NCBI GenBank assembly: GCA_026399095.1
Contig: JAPLRP010000076.1
Location: 22,486-86,485, forward strand
Direction: 5' to 3'
DNA length: 64,000 bases
Source: Methylococcales bacterium
GTDB lineage: Bacteria > Pseudomonadota > Gammaproteobacteria > Methylococcales > Methylomonadaceae
The notes below the pieces were generated by a model. The model was not told where the DNA came from. It did not search any database and worked only from the letters and a program-made list of their open reading frames with translations. Within the stretch, counting starts at the first letter, position 1. Each line of letters begins with the position of its first letter. The position numbers and the translations under genes are program-made. Below, piece by piece: positions 38,940 to 48,494 of the stretch.

Positions 38940-39446
38940 ATGAAGGCAATTAAATTAAATACTATCGCATTTATGTTATTAACCAGCGCTTCTTGCTTTA
39001 CTGCTAATGCAACTGAAGTGGGCCAAGCGGCTCCCCAATTTACTTTACCGACCTTGTTACAAGATAAGCCAACAACCTTAAAACAATTTGCCGGCAAAGT
39101 GGTTTATGTGGATTTTTGGGCGTCTTGGTGTGCGCCTTGCCGTACTTCTTTCCCTTTATTAAATAAGTTACATGAAAAACTAAAAGCACAAGGCTTTGAA
39201 GTCGTCGCTATTAATTTAGATGAAGAAAAAGCCAACGCAGAAAAATTTTTACAAGAATATCCCGTCAGCTTTACTGTTTTACGTGATGCAAAAGGTGAAT
39301 GGGCTGACCAGTTTGTAGTTGAATCAATGCCCACTTCTTTTATTATCGACAAACAAGGTGTTGTGCAAAATATACATCACGGCTTTACTACTGATGATAT
39401 CAAAGATCTTGAAGAAAAAATCACCAAATTATTGGCTCAAAAATAA
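38940..39446 (+). CDS. Periplasmic TlpA-like thioredoxin
   Basis: About 168 aa from the ATG at 38940, which gives a clean signal peptide (MKAIKLNTIAFMLLTSASC...). The TlpA/AhpC-TSA fold has the redox motif WCAPC and cis-Pro loop MPTSF. TlpA/CcmG-type proteins hold substrate Cys reduced, for example apocytochrome CXXCH sites, and are recharged by DsbD, encoded three genes downstream. The frame is open upstream to 38817 but that extension looks non-coding. Confidence 0.88.
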   Translation: MKAIKLNTIAFMLLTSASCFTANATEVGQAAPQFTLPTLLQDKPTTLKQFAGKVVYVDFWASWCAPCRTSFPLLNKLHEKLKAQGFEVVAINLDEEKANAEKFLQEYPVSFTVLRDAKGEWADQFVVESMPTSFIIDKQGVVQNIHHGFTTDDIKDLEEKITKLLAQK

Positions 39447-39455
39447 GCACAGCCT

Positions 39456-39671
39456 ATGAAATTCATTAATCAATGTTTATTACTAGCCCTCATATTGTCA
39501 AGTATTGCCTGCACTGAAGTCATGCCCAGACAACGAGGTAATTTAGCGCTTCCGCAAATGGCTTTCACTACTGATGCCTTAGAATTTGGCTTACGTCAGC
39601 ATACTGCATTTAGTAAAGAAGCGGCGGCCGGTGGTTATGGCGGCGGCGGCGGTGGTTGTGGTTGTAATTAA
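39456..39671 (+). CDS. DUF4266 small lipoprotein with Gly-rich CGC tail
   Basis: 71 aa. The lipobox is LSSIAC (Cys19). After a conserved middle (RGNLALPQMAF, LRQHTAFSKEAAAGG) the chain ends in GGGGGGCGCN, the mark of the DUF4266 family. It lies 9 bases after the thioredoxin and 41 bases before the DUF3570 gene. The two C-terminal Cys could bind a metal, form a disulfide or take a modification. No function is proven. Confidence 0.85.
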   Translation: MKFINQCLLLALILSSIACTEVMPRQRGNLALPQMAFTTDALEFGLRQHTAFSKEAAAGGYGGGGGGCGCN

Positions 39672-39712
39672 ACCTCGACACCTTACACTAAAACTAAACA
39701 GTAAATTCTGAT

Positions 39713-41008
39713 ATGAAAAAAACTAACAAACCAGATATTGTCGCTAAATTAACCTTTGCAGCTCTTGCTTTACCGGGCCTGTTGCAAACCGCCTCTGCCG
39801 GTCGGGTCGAAGAAACCTATAACTCTGAATTTCAATATGGCCACTATTCCGAGAGTAATGGTCGTATGCAGGTCAATATTTATGATGGCGCAATCTCTGC
39901 ACCTATTGGCAAATCCATGACGGCTTCTGTCAGCTTGGTTAGAGATATTATAGCCGGCGCATCGCCAGTCTATAACTCAAGAGACGCACAAGGAAACATT
40001 TCACAAGTACTTAGTGGAGCATCACCTACAAGTTATTGTGAAAAGTCAATTTGTGAGCAACGTGACGGCATTAGTGGCAACTTAACCAAGTTTTTGGATA
40101 TGGGCTCATTAAGTTTTGGCGGTGGTTATTCAAGAGAACACGACTATGCTTCAAAATATTTCAATACTGGTGGTAGCCTTGATTTAAACAAGAAGCTAAC
40201 TACCTTAAATTTTGCTGCTTCCGTTGCCTTTGATGACATCCAGCCATCACCTTCTGGTTACACTGGCTTAAAATATATTGATCCTGATTTTAAAGCCCAC
40301 AAAACCAGTCAACAATATTTGTTAGGTGTGTCTCAAATTATCAATAAAGACTCCCTCATGCAAAGTAATATGACGTTTGGTTACCATAGCGGGTACCTAA
40401 CTGATCCTTATAAGCAAGTTAATGTTTTTGGAAAATATGACAGTAACGGTACTTTATTTGATATCTCTCCCAACTCAGGAATTATCCAAGAGGTAAGGCC
40501 TGGAGACCGCTTTGAATGGGCTTGGCTTAACCAATACATTCGTAATTTTGATCAATTTAATCATGCCGCGTTACATACCGACTATCGCTTTAGCACGAAT
40601 ACATGGGGAATTAATGCCCATACCTTTGAAACAAGTTGGTATCAACCCATTAAAGATGGATGGATGGTCATTCCACGCTTTAGATATTATTCGCAGGATC
40701 AGGCCGACTTTTATCAACCCGTCTTTGATGGTGTGGTCAATATTTCTAATCCTAATGTACTTTCTACGTTGGAAGGTGTTAGCGCTTATTCAAGTGACTA
40801 CCGTTTGGCTGGCTTTGGCACGCTGTCTGGTGGCATAAAATTCAGTAAAGAGTTTACCGAAATAAAACATGTAACCGAACTTAAATTTCAAACTGGCATT
40901 GAGTACTACGCCCATAACTCATCATTTCAGTTAGGGGGTAACAATAACAGTAGCTTTGCCAATTTTGATTACTATCTGTTAACCGCCGCTGTCAACATGA
41001 AGTTTTAA
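39713..41008 (+). CDS. DUF3570 outer-membrane beta-barrel protein
   Basis: 431 aa with a signal peptide (cleavage near ASA-G) and a chain dominated by alternating beta strands, ending in aromatic Phe (AAVNMKF) as outer-membrane barrels do. DUF3570 proteins are usually found with DUF4266 lipoproteins, as here. One Cys pair (CEKSIC) is in a likely extracellular loop. It probably forms the outer-membrane part of this locus. Confidence 0.85.
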   Translation: MKKTNKPDIVAKLTFAALALPGLLQTASAGRVEETYNSEFQYGHYSESNGRMQVNIYDGAISAPIGKSMTASVSLVRDIIAGASPVYNSRDAQGNISQVLSGASPTSYCEKSICEQRDGISGNLTKFLDMGSLSFGGGYSREHDYASKYFNTGGSLDLNKKLTTLNFAASVAFDDIQPSPSGYTGLKYIDPDFKAHKTSQQYLLGVSQIINKDSLMQSNMTFGYHSGYLTDPYKQVNVFGKYDSNGTLFDISPNSGIIQEVRPGDRFEWAWLNQYIRNFDQFNHAALHTDYRFSTNTWGINAHTFETSWYQPIKDGWMVIPRFRYYSQDQADFYQPVFDGVVNISNPNVLSTLEGVSAYSSDYRLAGFGTLSGGIKFSKEFTEIKHVTELKFQTGIEYYAHNSSFQLGGNNNSSFANFDYYLLTAAVNMKF

Positions 41009-41041
41009 TTTTTAGATTTTTAATCTTTTTTAATCGCTAAA

Positions 41042-41074
41042 TAATCCAAAACCCATCAATTTGGTTTTGGATTA
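41042..41074 (+). terminator. 12-bp hairpin between DUF3570 gene and dsbD
   Basis: TAATCCAAAACC and GGTTTTGGATTA pair perfectly around a 9-base loop, 33 bases after the DUF3570 stop. No T-run follows, so termination is likely partial and dsbD may still be cotranscribed. Confidence 0.4.
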
Positions 41075-41121
41075 CAGAAACTACCTCTAATTATCTATAA
41101 CCACTAGTTGGACAATTTACC

Positions 41122-43047
41122 ATGAAAAACATATTATCGATTTTGCTACTATGGATGTTAAGTGTCAGTTTAACCTACGCAGAAGTACCAAAAGCAGCAG
41201 TTACTGTTAAACCGCTTAATTCAGAACAGTGGCCTGCTCAATTTGAATTATCTTTAACTGTTCCTGTAGGCCATCATGCTTATCTGGATACCGGTGATGA
41301 ACACATATATATACCCGTTACCCTTGACCCTAACGCTAAATTGGCGATATCAGGCCTTACTATCAGCAAGTTGGAAAAACCTGCCGGGGTACATGACAGC
41401 TTGGTTAAGGCCAATGTGCTTCGAGATAAAGGCGATTTTATACTCGAACTATCACAAGCGAACCCCAAGACTGAAAGCCCTAAAGCCGCCAGTTTGGAGT
41501 TAACCTATCAATTGTGTAATGAAGAGACCAACGTGTGTTTTCGGCCACAAACAACCGCCGTCGATTTAGTGCTTCCCACTATTGCTTTGGCAGTACCTGC
41601 TCAAGCTACAACAGCAGAATCTGAAGAGTCCTTAAGTTTTATGGACAAGCTGATGTTATTGTTTAAAAACAATAAGGACAATATGATCATCATGTTTGGC
41701 CTGATGTTTATAGCAGGTCTGTTATCTGTTGCTACTCCTTGTGTTTACCCCATGCTTCCGATCACCTCCATGTTTATAGTGGGCAGAGCTAATGGTGACG
41801 CCAGTAAAGAAAAACAACATGCCTTGGCGTATTTTATGGGCATGGTTATTACTTATATGGCGCTAGGATTAATTGCCGGCATGACGGGTGGTGCTTTTAA
41901 TACATTCATGCAATCCGCTATTGTTAACCTTGGATTTGCCTTGTTTTTTGCCTTTTTTGCCATTGCGTTACTCGGCTTTTATGAGCTTAGTTTTATGCAA
42001 AACGAAGTGCATACAATGGACCAGCATTCTGCTCGTGTGAAAGGCGTCAGCGGTACTTTGCTTATGGGTTGTGTTGCAGGCCTGGTTATTTCACCTTGTG
42101 TTGGTCCCATTGTTTTCGCCTTATTATTACAAGTTGCCGATAACATCGCTGAAAAAGCCGAAGCCTTGGCATTAGCTGGCCAAGCTTTAAGCTTTTGGGA
42201 CAAATTAACCATTGCTTCACAAGGCAGCGTAATGATGTCTGGTTTTGGCTTGGGTGTGGGCCTGCCATTTTTTATAATCAGCGTCGTTAAATTTAAAAAA
42301 TTACCCAAAGCGGGTTATTGGATGAATAAAATCAAATATGCCTTTGGTTTTATGATCTTATACTTTGCTTATACCTATCTGCAAAAAGGAATGGGAGTCT
42401 TAGGTGTCGACTCTTCAATCACCTTGTCACTGGCTATTGGTATGGTGGTACTTTGGATTGCTGTAGTTCACTGCAATGTATTAACGCTATTACCTCAGGA
42501 TGCTCAGCCAACTCAAAAAATGCATCATTATGTTGGTGTACTGGCGTTATTAATCGGTGGGTGGTTGGTTATTGCCGGTTTGGGGCAACTGCCTTTTATG
42601 AATAATGCCCAAGCGGAAACAACTAACCAAATCAGTTTAGCCAAGGGGGCTGAGGGTAAAAATGTTCCAGCGGCCAACAAGATACAAAAAGAAGCCGGAA
42701 TATCTTGGTATAGAAGCTACGACGCAGCCATAAAAGTTGCAAAAGAAACAGGCAAACCCGTTTTTATAGATTTTTATGCCAGTTGGTGCGCCAACTGCAC
42801 AGAATTTAAAAAAGAAGCCGAGAATAATGTCGAGTTAAATAAGGCCTTACGTGATAAAGCTATCGCAGTAAAGTTGGTTGATAAAGAGCCTGAATTTGAA
42901 GTTTTTCGTGCTAATCAAGCCCATCGTCAATTAAAAATCGGGCTACCTTATTTTGCCATTATCACCCCAGATGGAAAATTATCTTGGTCTGGAACGGATT
43001 ATAAAGCCACTCAAAAAATGATAGCCGAACTTAACAAACTATCTTGA
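41122..43047 (+). CDS. dsbD: Thiol:disulfide interchange protein DsbD
   Basis: 641 aa, carrying electrons from cytoplasmic thioredoxin across the membrane. Signal peptide, then an N-terminal periplasmic domain with a Cys pair (CNEETNVC), an eight-helix membrane domain with Cys207 (TPCVYP) and Cys326 (SPCVGP), and a C-terminal thioredoxin domain with WCANC (Cys556/Cys559). All three Cys pairs needed for the relay are present. The location beside TlpA and heme proteins suggests dedicated use. Confidence 0.95.
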   Translation: MKNILSILLLWMLSVSLTYAEVPKAAVTVKPLNSEQWPAQFELSLTVPVGHHAYLDTGDEHIYIPVTLDPNAKLAISGLTISKLEKPAGVHDSLVKANVLRDKGDFILELSQANPKTESPKAASLELTYQLCNEETNVCFRPQTTAVDLVLPTIALAVPAQATTAESEESLSFMDKLMLLFKNNKDNMIIMFGLMFIAGLLSVATPCVYPMLPITSMFIVGRANGDASKEKQHALAYFMGMVITYMALGLIAGMTGGAFNTFMQSAIVNLGFALFFAFFAIALLGFYELSFMQNEVHTMDQHSARVKGVSGTLLMGCVAGLVISPCVGPIVFALLLQVADNIAEKAEALALAGQALSFWDKLTIASQGSVMMSGFGLGVGLPFFIISVVKFKKLPKAGYWMNKIKYAFGFMILYFAYTYLQKGMGVLGVDSSITLSLAIGMVVLWIAVVHCNVLTLLPQDAQPTQKMHHYVGVLALLIGGWLVIAGLGQLPFMNNAQAETTNQISLAKGAEGKNVPAANKIQKEAGISWYRSYDAAIKVAKETGKPVFIDFYASWCANCTEFKKEAENNVELNKALRDKAIAVKLVDKEPEFEVFRANQAHRQLKIGLPYFAIITPDGKLSWSGTDYKATQKMIAELNKLS

Positions 43048-43463
43048 TTATCTAGTCTTCATTTTAACGAGAGTTTAGTCACGTTTAATTTATAACTGAC
43101 AAAAGCTAATGCCCTAAATACTAGGGCATTAGCTTGTCGAGATCAAAAGTGGCTTACTTTGTACGCTACAATCTATTTCATGTTTATAGAAGCATCTATG
43201 GCTTATAATAGCCTCATCTTAATCCACTTATCTTCGTTCTCTGCTTTATTCAATTTATCCTCCGTGTTCTTTGTTCAGTTAAAATTCATAAATCATCAAC
43301 TAGAATACAACTGTGTTTAAAAGAAACCAATTCTTACCTAAATCTTTTATTAATCTTCTGGGCTATTAAACACTTAGTACAATTAACAATTTTGCACAGG
43401 ATTGTTAAGATTAAAAACCTATTTAGTTTTGTCGTTTTATTTGAAATAATTTGAGGAAATTTT
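43048..43463. other. 416-bp gap between dsbD and the 303-aa heme protein gene
   Basis: Contains the terminator hairpin at 43103-43135; the rest is AT-rich with no ORF or motif I can support. Confidence 0.4.
43103..43135 (+). terminator. Perfect 14-bp hairpin after dsbD
   Basis: AAGCTAATGCCCTA and TAGGGCATTAGCTT pair perfectly around a 5-base loop, 56 bases after the dsbD stop. No long T-run, but the stem is strong. Confidence 0.55.
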
Positions 43464-44375
43464 ATGAATTTCAAACCCCAAAATAGTAACAATTGCATCG
43501 AGAACCTTATGAAAAATCCAAATATATCAAAGCATTTTATTTTTTTATTATTGATGATTTCGTCTGTAGTTTTGCCACAGAATGCATTTGCAGATTATGC
43601 GAGTAGCTGTAGCGGATGCCATAGCAACAGTAAATTAGGCAAATCATATACCAGCATTCAAACCGCTATTACAAACAATGTAGGCGGAATGGGATTTCTA
43701 AAAACTTCACTTACCAATGCACAAATAGATGCTATTGCCGTTCAAGGGGGTAATTCTTCAACTTGCCAAGCACCAAAAGCATGGAATACTGCTGGAACTT
43801 CATGTATTACTCCTCCTGCAGCACCTACTCCTGTAGCACCTACTCCTGTAGCACCTACTCCTGTAGCACCTACTCCTGTAATTACTCCTCTTGTAGCACC
43901 TACTCCTGCAGTACCCGGCCCAACAAATGGTGATGACGATGATAACGAAGATGATCATGATTCAAATCATCATGGCAAAACTGATAAACATCAAAAACAC
44001 CATACTCATTCTGGATCTGTGGGTAAAAACACATCTGGCGCGGCTAAAACTGATAGATACGAAGTGACTTGTGCAAAAGGCACTAAATCACTAGCTGTTT
44101 CTGTGATGGATTTAAATCCACCAAAAGAACCACTCATTAGTATTCAGGCTTTCAAAGGTAGAAGATCGTCACCCTTAAGTACCGATAAAATAGATGGTGA
44201 TGCCAGATACAGTAGTACTGAAACACTTTCTGCCGGGGCTGGTACTTACACTATCAATGTAAATAAAGGCTCCTCTGTAGTAAAAGGTTCCGAGGCATAC
44301 ACGGCTAAGTTTAGCTGTCAAAATCCTAAAGGATCAACTGCAAGCTCTAAACTTAAGCCAGTAAAAGACCAATAA
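43464..44375 (+). CDS. Secreted single-heme protein with APTPV repeats and shared C-terminal domain
   Basis: 303 aa; Met16 (43509) gives a shorter, cleaner signal peptide ending FA-D. One cytochrome module has CSGCH (49-53), a Met and an LTNAQIDAIA helix. It is followed by the Cys-pair motif CQAPKAWNTAGTSC (101-114), a Pro-rich linker of APTPV repeats, a Asp/His-rich segment (DDDDNEDDHDSNHHG, HQKHHTHSG) that may bind metal, and the C-terminal domain shared with the genes at 35025, 35898 and 36509. It lies downstream of dsbD on the same strand but after a hairpin. Confidence 0.72.
   Translation: MNFKPQNSNNCIENLMKNPNISKHFIFLLLMISSVVLPQNAFADYASSCSGCHSNSKLGKSYTSIQTAITNNVGGMGFLKTSLTNAQIDAIAVQGGNSSTCQAPKAWNTAGTSCITPPAAPTPVAPTPVAPTPVAPTPVITPLVAPTPAVPGPTNGDDDDNEDDHDSNHHGKTDKHQKHHTHSGSVGKNTSGAAKTDRYEVTCAKGTKSLAVSVMDLNPPKEPLISIQAFKGRRSSPLSTDKIDGDARYSSTETLSAGAGTYTINVNKGSSVVKGSEAYTAKFSCQNPKGSTASSKLKPVKDQ
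43821..43910 (+). repeat. 15-bp tandem repeat in the Pro-rich linker
   Basis: Six units of 15 bases in frame, four identical (gcacctactcctgta), one diverged (attactcctcttgta) and one with a single change. They encode APTPV-type linkers. Near-identity at DNA level implies recent slippage, so the linker length may vary between strains. Confidence 0.85.
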
Positions 44376-44400
44376 AATATAGCGTTATATTATAACTTTA

Positions 44401-44438
44401 GGCAGTGCCGGTCTTTTATGACTGGCACTGCCTTTTTT
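44401..44438 (+). terminator. Strong rho-independent terminator
   Basis: GGCAGTGCCGGTC and GACTGGCACTGCC form a 13-position stem with one mismatch and a 6-base loop, followed by TTTTTT. It ends the 303-aa heme protein gene. Confidence 0.85.
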
Positions 44439-44491
44439 ATTAAAATTTATTTTAGAAGATTTTTTAGCGATTGGTATTTTAAACAACCCTT

Positions 44492-47400
44492 CTATCCACG
44501 CTCATCCCATAACTTATCCATGCGTTTTACTGAAATTGGATAAGCCGTTTTAAGTTGCTGGGCAAACACCGAAACCCTAAATTCTTCAAGAGCCCATCTA
44601 AATTCCTCTTGTTCTGGGATAACAAGGTCTTTTTTTGCTTTCTTCTCGACATCACTCCAAAAACGCGTTGAATAACGTCTGACTTCCTGGATTTTTTGCA
44701 GGTTATTATCCATCTTATCCAGACGATATTGTATTGCCTTTAGATAACGCGGAATGGCTTTAAGCGCTTGGTAAGGCGTATTGCGAATAAAACCGACATA
44801 AACCAGTAAATCCAATTGCTCATTAATATCGGTAGCCAAAGGATCAGTGGCTTTTAAAATACGCTCTACCGTCTTTTTTATGTCGCCATAATGCACCATA
44901 ATTTCCAAAGCCAATTTTCCGGCATCATTAGCGACGCCCATTAACTCTGATTTGTGTTGCTGTAAATTTTGCTCAAAAGCCTCTTGAGTGCGCAGGCTTT
45001 TACCTTCAATAAATACGCTGTAAAAAATCAAAAACAGCATATCTTCTTTATAAGAGGCACTTGATCCCAAGCTTCCACTTGACAAGGTGGGTACAACAGA
45101 ATGTTTGGGTAAACGATTATAGGTTAACTCTGCCATCGCTGACTGCGGCATATTTTTAAGAATATAAGTACATTCTTTACGTAATTGCAACTGAAGCAAG
45201 CGCATTAAACCGGACTGGTGTTGGAGCGTGGCTTTCTGTTCTGTGTCAAAAATACGCACGCCAACGGCATCACCTTCATCAATAATGGCAGGAAAACCAA
45301 CGAAGGTTTGCCCCTTTTGAATAAACTGATAAGTCTCTGGCAGATCATCAAAGGCCCACTGAATACAACCCGTATAACTTAACTCATCCGTCGCTATCTG
45401 ATCAAAACTATCTTCAGCTTTAACTGCATACTTAAGCTGTAATTTTTTTAAATCTCGACCGTAATCCAGTAATTTATCCTGATCATCGATGACTCTAAAA
45501 TTCATCTTTAAGTGATCGGGCAAACCCTCCAAACTCCAAACATTGAGTGGAATGGCTTCACCCGTTTGTTTTCGTAACCGATTGCCCAACCATTCTTGTA
45601 AAAGTCCTTTAAAATCAGGCTCAATTTCCAAACATTGTTTAACGGTTTGCGGTACTGGAACAAAATGTTTTCTAATGTTCTTAGGCAGAGATTTAATTAA
45701 TGCAACACATTTTTCCTCTAATAAACCGGGAACCAACCAATCAAATGCTGCTTGAGAAAGCTGATTTAATTGATGCACAGGAATGATTGCCGTTACACCA
45801 TCTTCATTATGACCCGGCTCAAACCGGTATTGCAGGGGAATCGTTAAATTACCTACTTTCTTGCTGTCCGGAAAATCCCATTCATTAACATAGTCTTCTT
45901 CTTGTTCCCGTGTTAAATCCTCTTTCGTTAAAAACAGAAATTTGGGATCGGTGCGCTCAATCGTTTTACGCCAGGTATCCAAAGTAACGCCACTGACAAT
46001 CTCGAGCGGCAGTTTATTATCATAAAACTGGTAAAGCCACTGTTCATCTTCAACCAAATCAACCCGACGGCCTTTATGCTGAATAATACCTACTTCTTCC
46101 AATAACTTTTGATTGGCAACATAAAAAGGGGCGTTACTGTGATAATCATGATCAACCAGCGCCGAGCGAATAAAAATCTCTCTGGCCGCTTTTGGATCAA
46201 CATGATCATAAGGAATCTTGCGCCCTGCCTGTAAAGTTAAGCCATACAACAAGGTTCTTGCTGACACCATACTACGAGCCGATTTCTTTTCCCAATGCGG
46301 ATCATAATAATTATGTTTAACCAAATGACCCGCACAATGTTCTATCCATTCGGGTTCAATTCTGGCGACATTACGGGCATAAACCTTGCTGGTTTCTACT
46401 TGTTCTGCGGCCATAATCCATTTGGGTTTAAGCTTATGCAACCCGGAACCCGGAAAAATGAAGAACTTTAATCCACGCGCACCCAAATATTCGTGGGATT
46501 CATGCCTAAAACCAATATTGGATAACAAGCCTGTCAATAGGGCTCGGTGGATTTTTTCATAACTGGCATCATCGGTGTTTGGGTGCATTTTTAAATCACC
46601 TTTAATCACCTGCATAATCTGGGCATGGATATCAATCCATTCACGTATTCTGATATAAGACAGAAAATTATCTGAACAGTATTTACGCAATTTACTGTTC
46701 GACAGATGCTTTTTCTGTTCTTCAAACGTATTCCAGATATTGAGTAACGTTAAAAAATCAGATTCCGGATGCCGAAAAGCTATATGTTTAGCATCAGCTT
46801 GCTGCATTTTATCCGCCGGTTTTTCACGAGGATCTTGAACACTTAACACTGAAACGATAATCGCTACTTCCGTTAGACAATGTTCATGTCCAGCGGCAAG
46901 TAGCATCCGCGCTAGCTTGGGATCAGTCGGCAGTTTGGCTAATTGCCTGCCAACCTCCGTCAGTTTACCGGCTTTATCTAGGGCATTAACTTCATGCAGG
47001 ACATTTTTACCATCCCGAATCATTTTATCTTCGGGAGGTTCTATAAAAGGAAAGTCTTCGATATCGCCTAAATTTAAGGCAATCATTTGCAAAATGACAG
47101 CTGATAAATTAGTACGCATGATTTCCGGTTCGGTAAACTGCGGTCGAGCCAAATAATCATCATAGCTATACAGCCGTATACAAATACCTTCGGCAACCCG
47201 ACCACATCGCCCTGCCCTTTGATTGGCACTAGACTGCGATATGCGCTCAATCGGCAAACGCTGAATTTTACTACGATGGCTGTAACGGCTGATACGGGCA
47301 TGCCCGATATCAATAACGCAACGTATGCCAGGTACTGTTAAAGAAGTTTCAGCAACATTAGTTGCCAATACGATCCGAATTTTGCCACCTTTTGGATTAA

Positions 47401-48436
47401 ATACCCGCTCTTGTTCACTGACACTTAGCTTTGAGTAGAGTGGTAATATTTCATATTGCGTAGGATGGTGTTTTTTTAAGGAATCAGTCGTTTCTCTGAT
47501 TTCCCGTTCACCACTTAAAAAGATCAGTATGTCGCCGCGTAAATCCCGATACAGCTCATCAACCGCATTTAGTATTGCATTTTGCAGATCGTCGCTGGTC
47601 TCGTCCTCATCCTCTTCATTTTGCTCAATAGGACGATAACGCATATCAACTGGATAAGTGCGTCCTGAAACTTCAATAATCGGTGCATTATTAAAATGCG
47701 AAGAGAAGCGCTGGGTATCGATAGTTGCCGAGGTAATAATTATCTTTAAATCAGGGCGCTTGGGTAATAACCACTTTAAATACCCCAACAAAAAATCGAT
47801 ATTTAAACTACGCTCATGCGCCTCGTCAATTATGATTGTGTCATATTGACTTAAGTAAGGATCATTCTGTGACTCCGCTAATAAAATACCGTCAGTCATT
47901 AATTTAATCAATGACTCAGCGTGAGTTTTATCATTAAAACGGATTTTATAACCGACTGACTTACCGATTTGCTCACCTAATTCTTCAGCGATTCGATCAG
48001 CAACGGTTCGTGCTGCAATTCGTCGAGGTTGAGTATGACCTATAAAACCCGCAACACCCAAACCAATGGACAAACAGATCTTGGGTAATTGGGTGGTTTT
48101 ACCAGAACCGGTTTCACCGCAAAGAATCACCACCTGATTCTCCTTTATCAGCTTGGCAATTTCATCTTTTTTAGCGGTAACCGGTAAATCCGGAAAATTC
48201 AGGGGAGGAATGCTGGCAAGACGTTTGTTTCTATTCGCAACCGATTTCTCAATACGCAGCTCTAGACTGCTTAGTTGCTCGACAGGATTTTTGCCTTTTT
48301 GATATTCAGTCCTTAAGCGGTCTAACTGTCGCTTTAAGACATGCCTGTCTTGATTAAGACAAATGGGAAGTTGATGAGTGAGTTGTTTAAGAAGTTCGAG
48401 AGAGGTCATCAAATCTATCTGATAAAATGACCTCAT
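44492..48436 (-). CDS. hrpA: ATP-dependent RNA helicase HrpA
   Basis: DEAH-box helicase, 1314 aa, close to the E. coli HrpA length. Motif I GETGSGKTTQ, motif II DEAH, motif III SATI, and QRAGRCGR are present, followed by HA2, OB-fold and the long HrpA-specific C-terminal region. HrpA rescues stalled ribosomes. Met10 (48409) is an alternative start. Confidence 0.97.
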   Translation of the reverse strand: MRSFYQIDLMTSLELLKQLTHQLPICLNQDRHVLKRQLDRLRTEYQKGKNPVEQLSSLELRIEKSVANRNKRLASIPPLNFPDLPVTAKKDEIAKLIKENQVVILCGETGSGKTTQLPKICLSIGLGVAGFIGHTQPRRIAARTVADRIAEELGEQIGKSVGYKIRFNDKTHAESLIKLMTDGILLAESQNDPYLSQYDTIIIDEAHERSLNIDFLLGYLKWLLPKRPDLKIIITSATIDTQRFSSHFNNAPIIEVSGRTYPVDMRYRPIEQNEEDEDETSDDLQNAILNAVDELYRDLRGDILIFLSGEREIRETTDSLKKHHPTQYEILPLYSKLSVSEQERVFNPKGGKIRIVLATNVAETSLTVPGIRCVIDIGHARISRYSHRSKIQRLPIERISQSSANQRAGRCGRVAEGICIRLYSYDDYLARPQFTEPEIMRTNLSAVILQMIALNLGDIEDFPFIEPPEDKMIRDGKNVLHEVNALDKAGKLTEVGRQLAKLPTDPKLARMLLAAGHEHCLTEVAIIVSVLSVQDPREKPADKMQQADAKHIAFRHPESDFLTLLNIWNTFEEQKKHLSNSKLRKYCSDNFLSYIRIREWIDIHAQIMQVIKGDLKMHPNTDDASYEKIHRALLTGLLSNIGFRHESHEYLGARGLKFFIFPGSGLHKLKPKWIMAAEQVETSKVYARNVARIEPEWIEHCAGHLVKHNYYDPHWEKKSARSMVSARTLLYGLTLQAGRKIPYDHVDPKAAREIFIRSALVDHDYHSNAPFYVANQKLLEEVGIIQHKGRRVDLVEDEQWLYQFYDNKLPLEIVSGVTLDTWRKTIERTDPKFLFLTKEDLTREQEEDYVNEWDFPDSKKVGNLTIPLQYRFEPGHNEDGVTAIIPVHQLNQLSQAAFDWLVPGLLEEKCVALIKSLPKNIRKHFVPVPQTVKQCLEIEPDFKGLLQEWLGNRLRKQTGEAIPLNVWSLEGLPDHLKMNFRVIDDQDKLLDYGRDLKKLQLKYAVKAEDSFDQIATDELSYTGCIQWAFDDLPETYQFIQKGQTFVGFPAIIDEGDAVGVRIFDTEQKATLQHQSGLMRLLQLQLRKECTYILKNMPQSAMAELTYNRLPKHSVVPTLSSGSLGSSASYKEDMLFLIFYSVFIEGKSLRTQEAFEQNLQQHKSELMGVANDAGKLALEIMVHYGDIKKTVERILKATDPLATDINEQLDLLVYVGFIRNTPYQALKAIPRYLKAIQYRLDKMDNNLQKIQEVRRYSTRFWSDVEKKAKKDLVIPEQEEFRWALEEFRVSVFAQQLKTAYPISVKRMDKLWDERG

Positions 48437-48494
48437 TATACGTTAGCTTGATAATTTCAGTTACATAGACTGAACTAACTTGACACAAAAATAA

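Noticed and set aside
43821..43910. Short regular repeats, considered as a CRISPR array
   Set aside because: Units are 15 bp, contiguous without spacers, and in frame with a Pro-rich linker.
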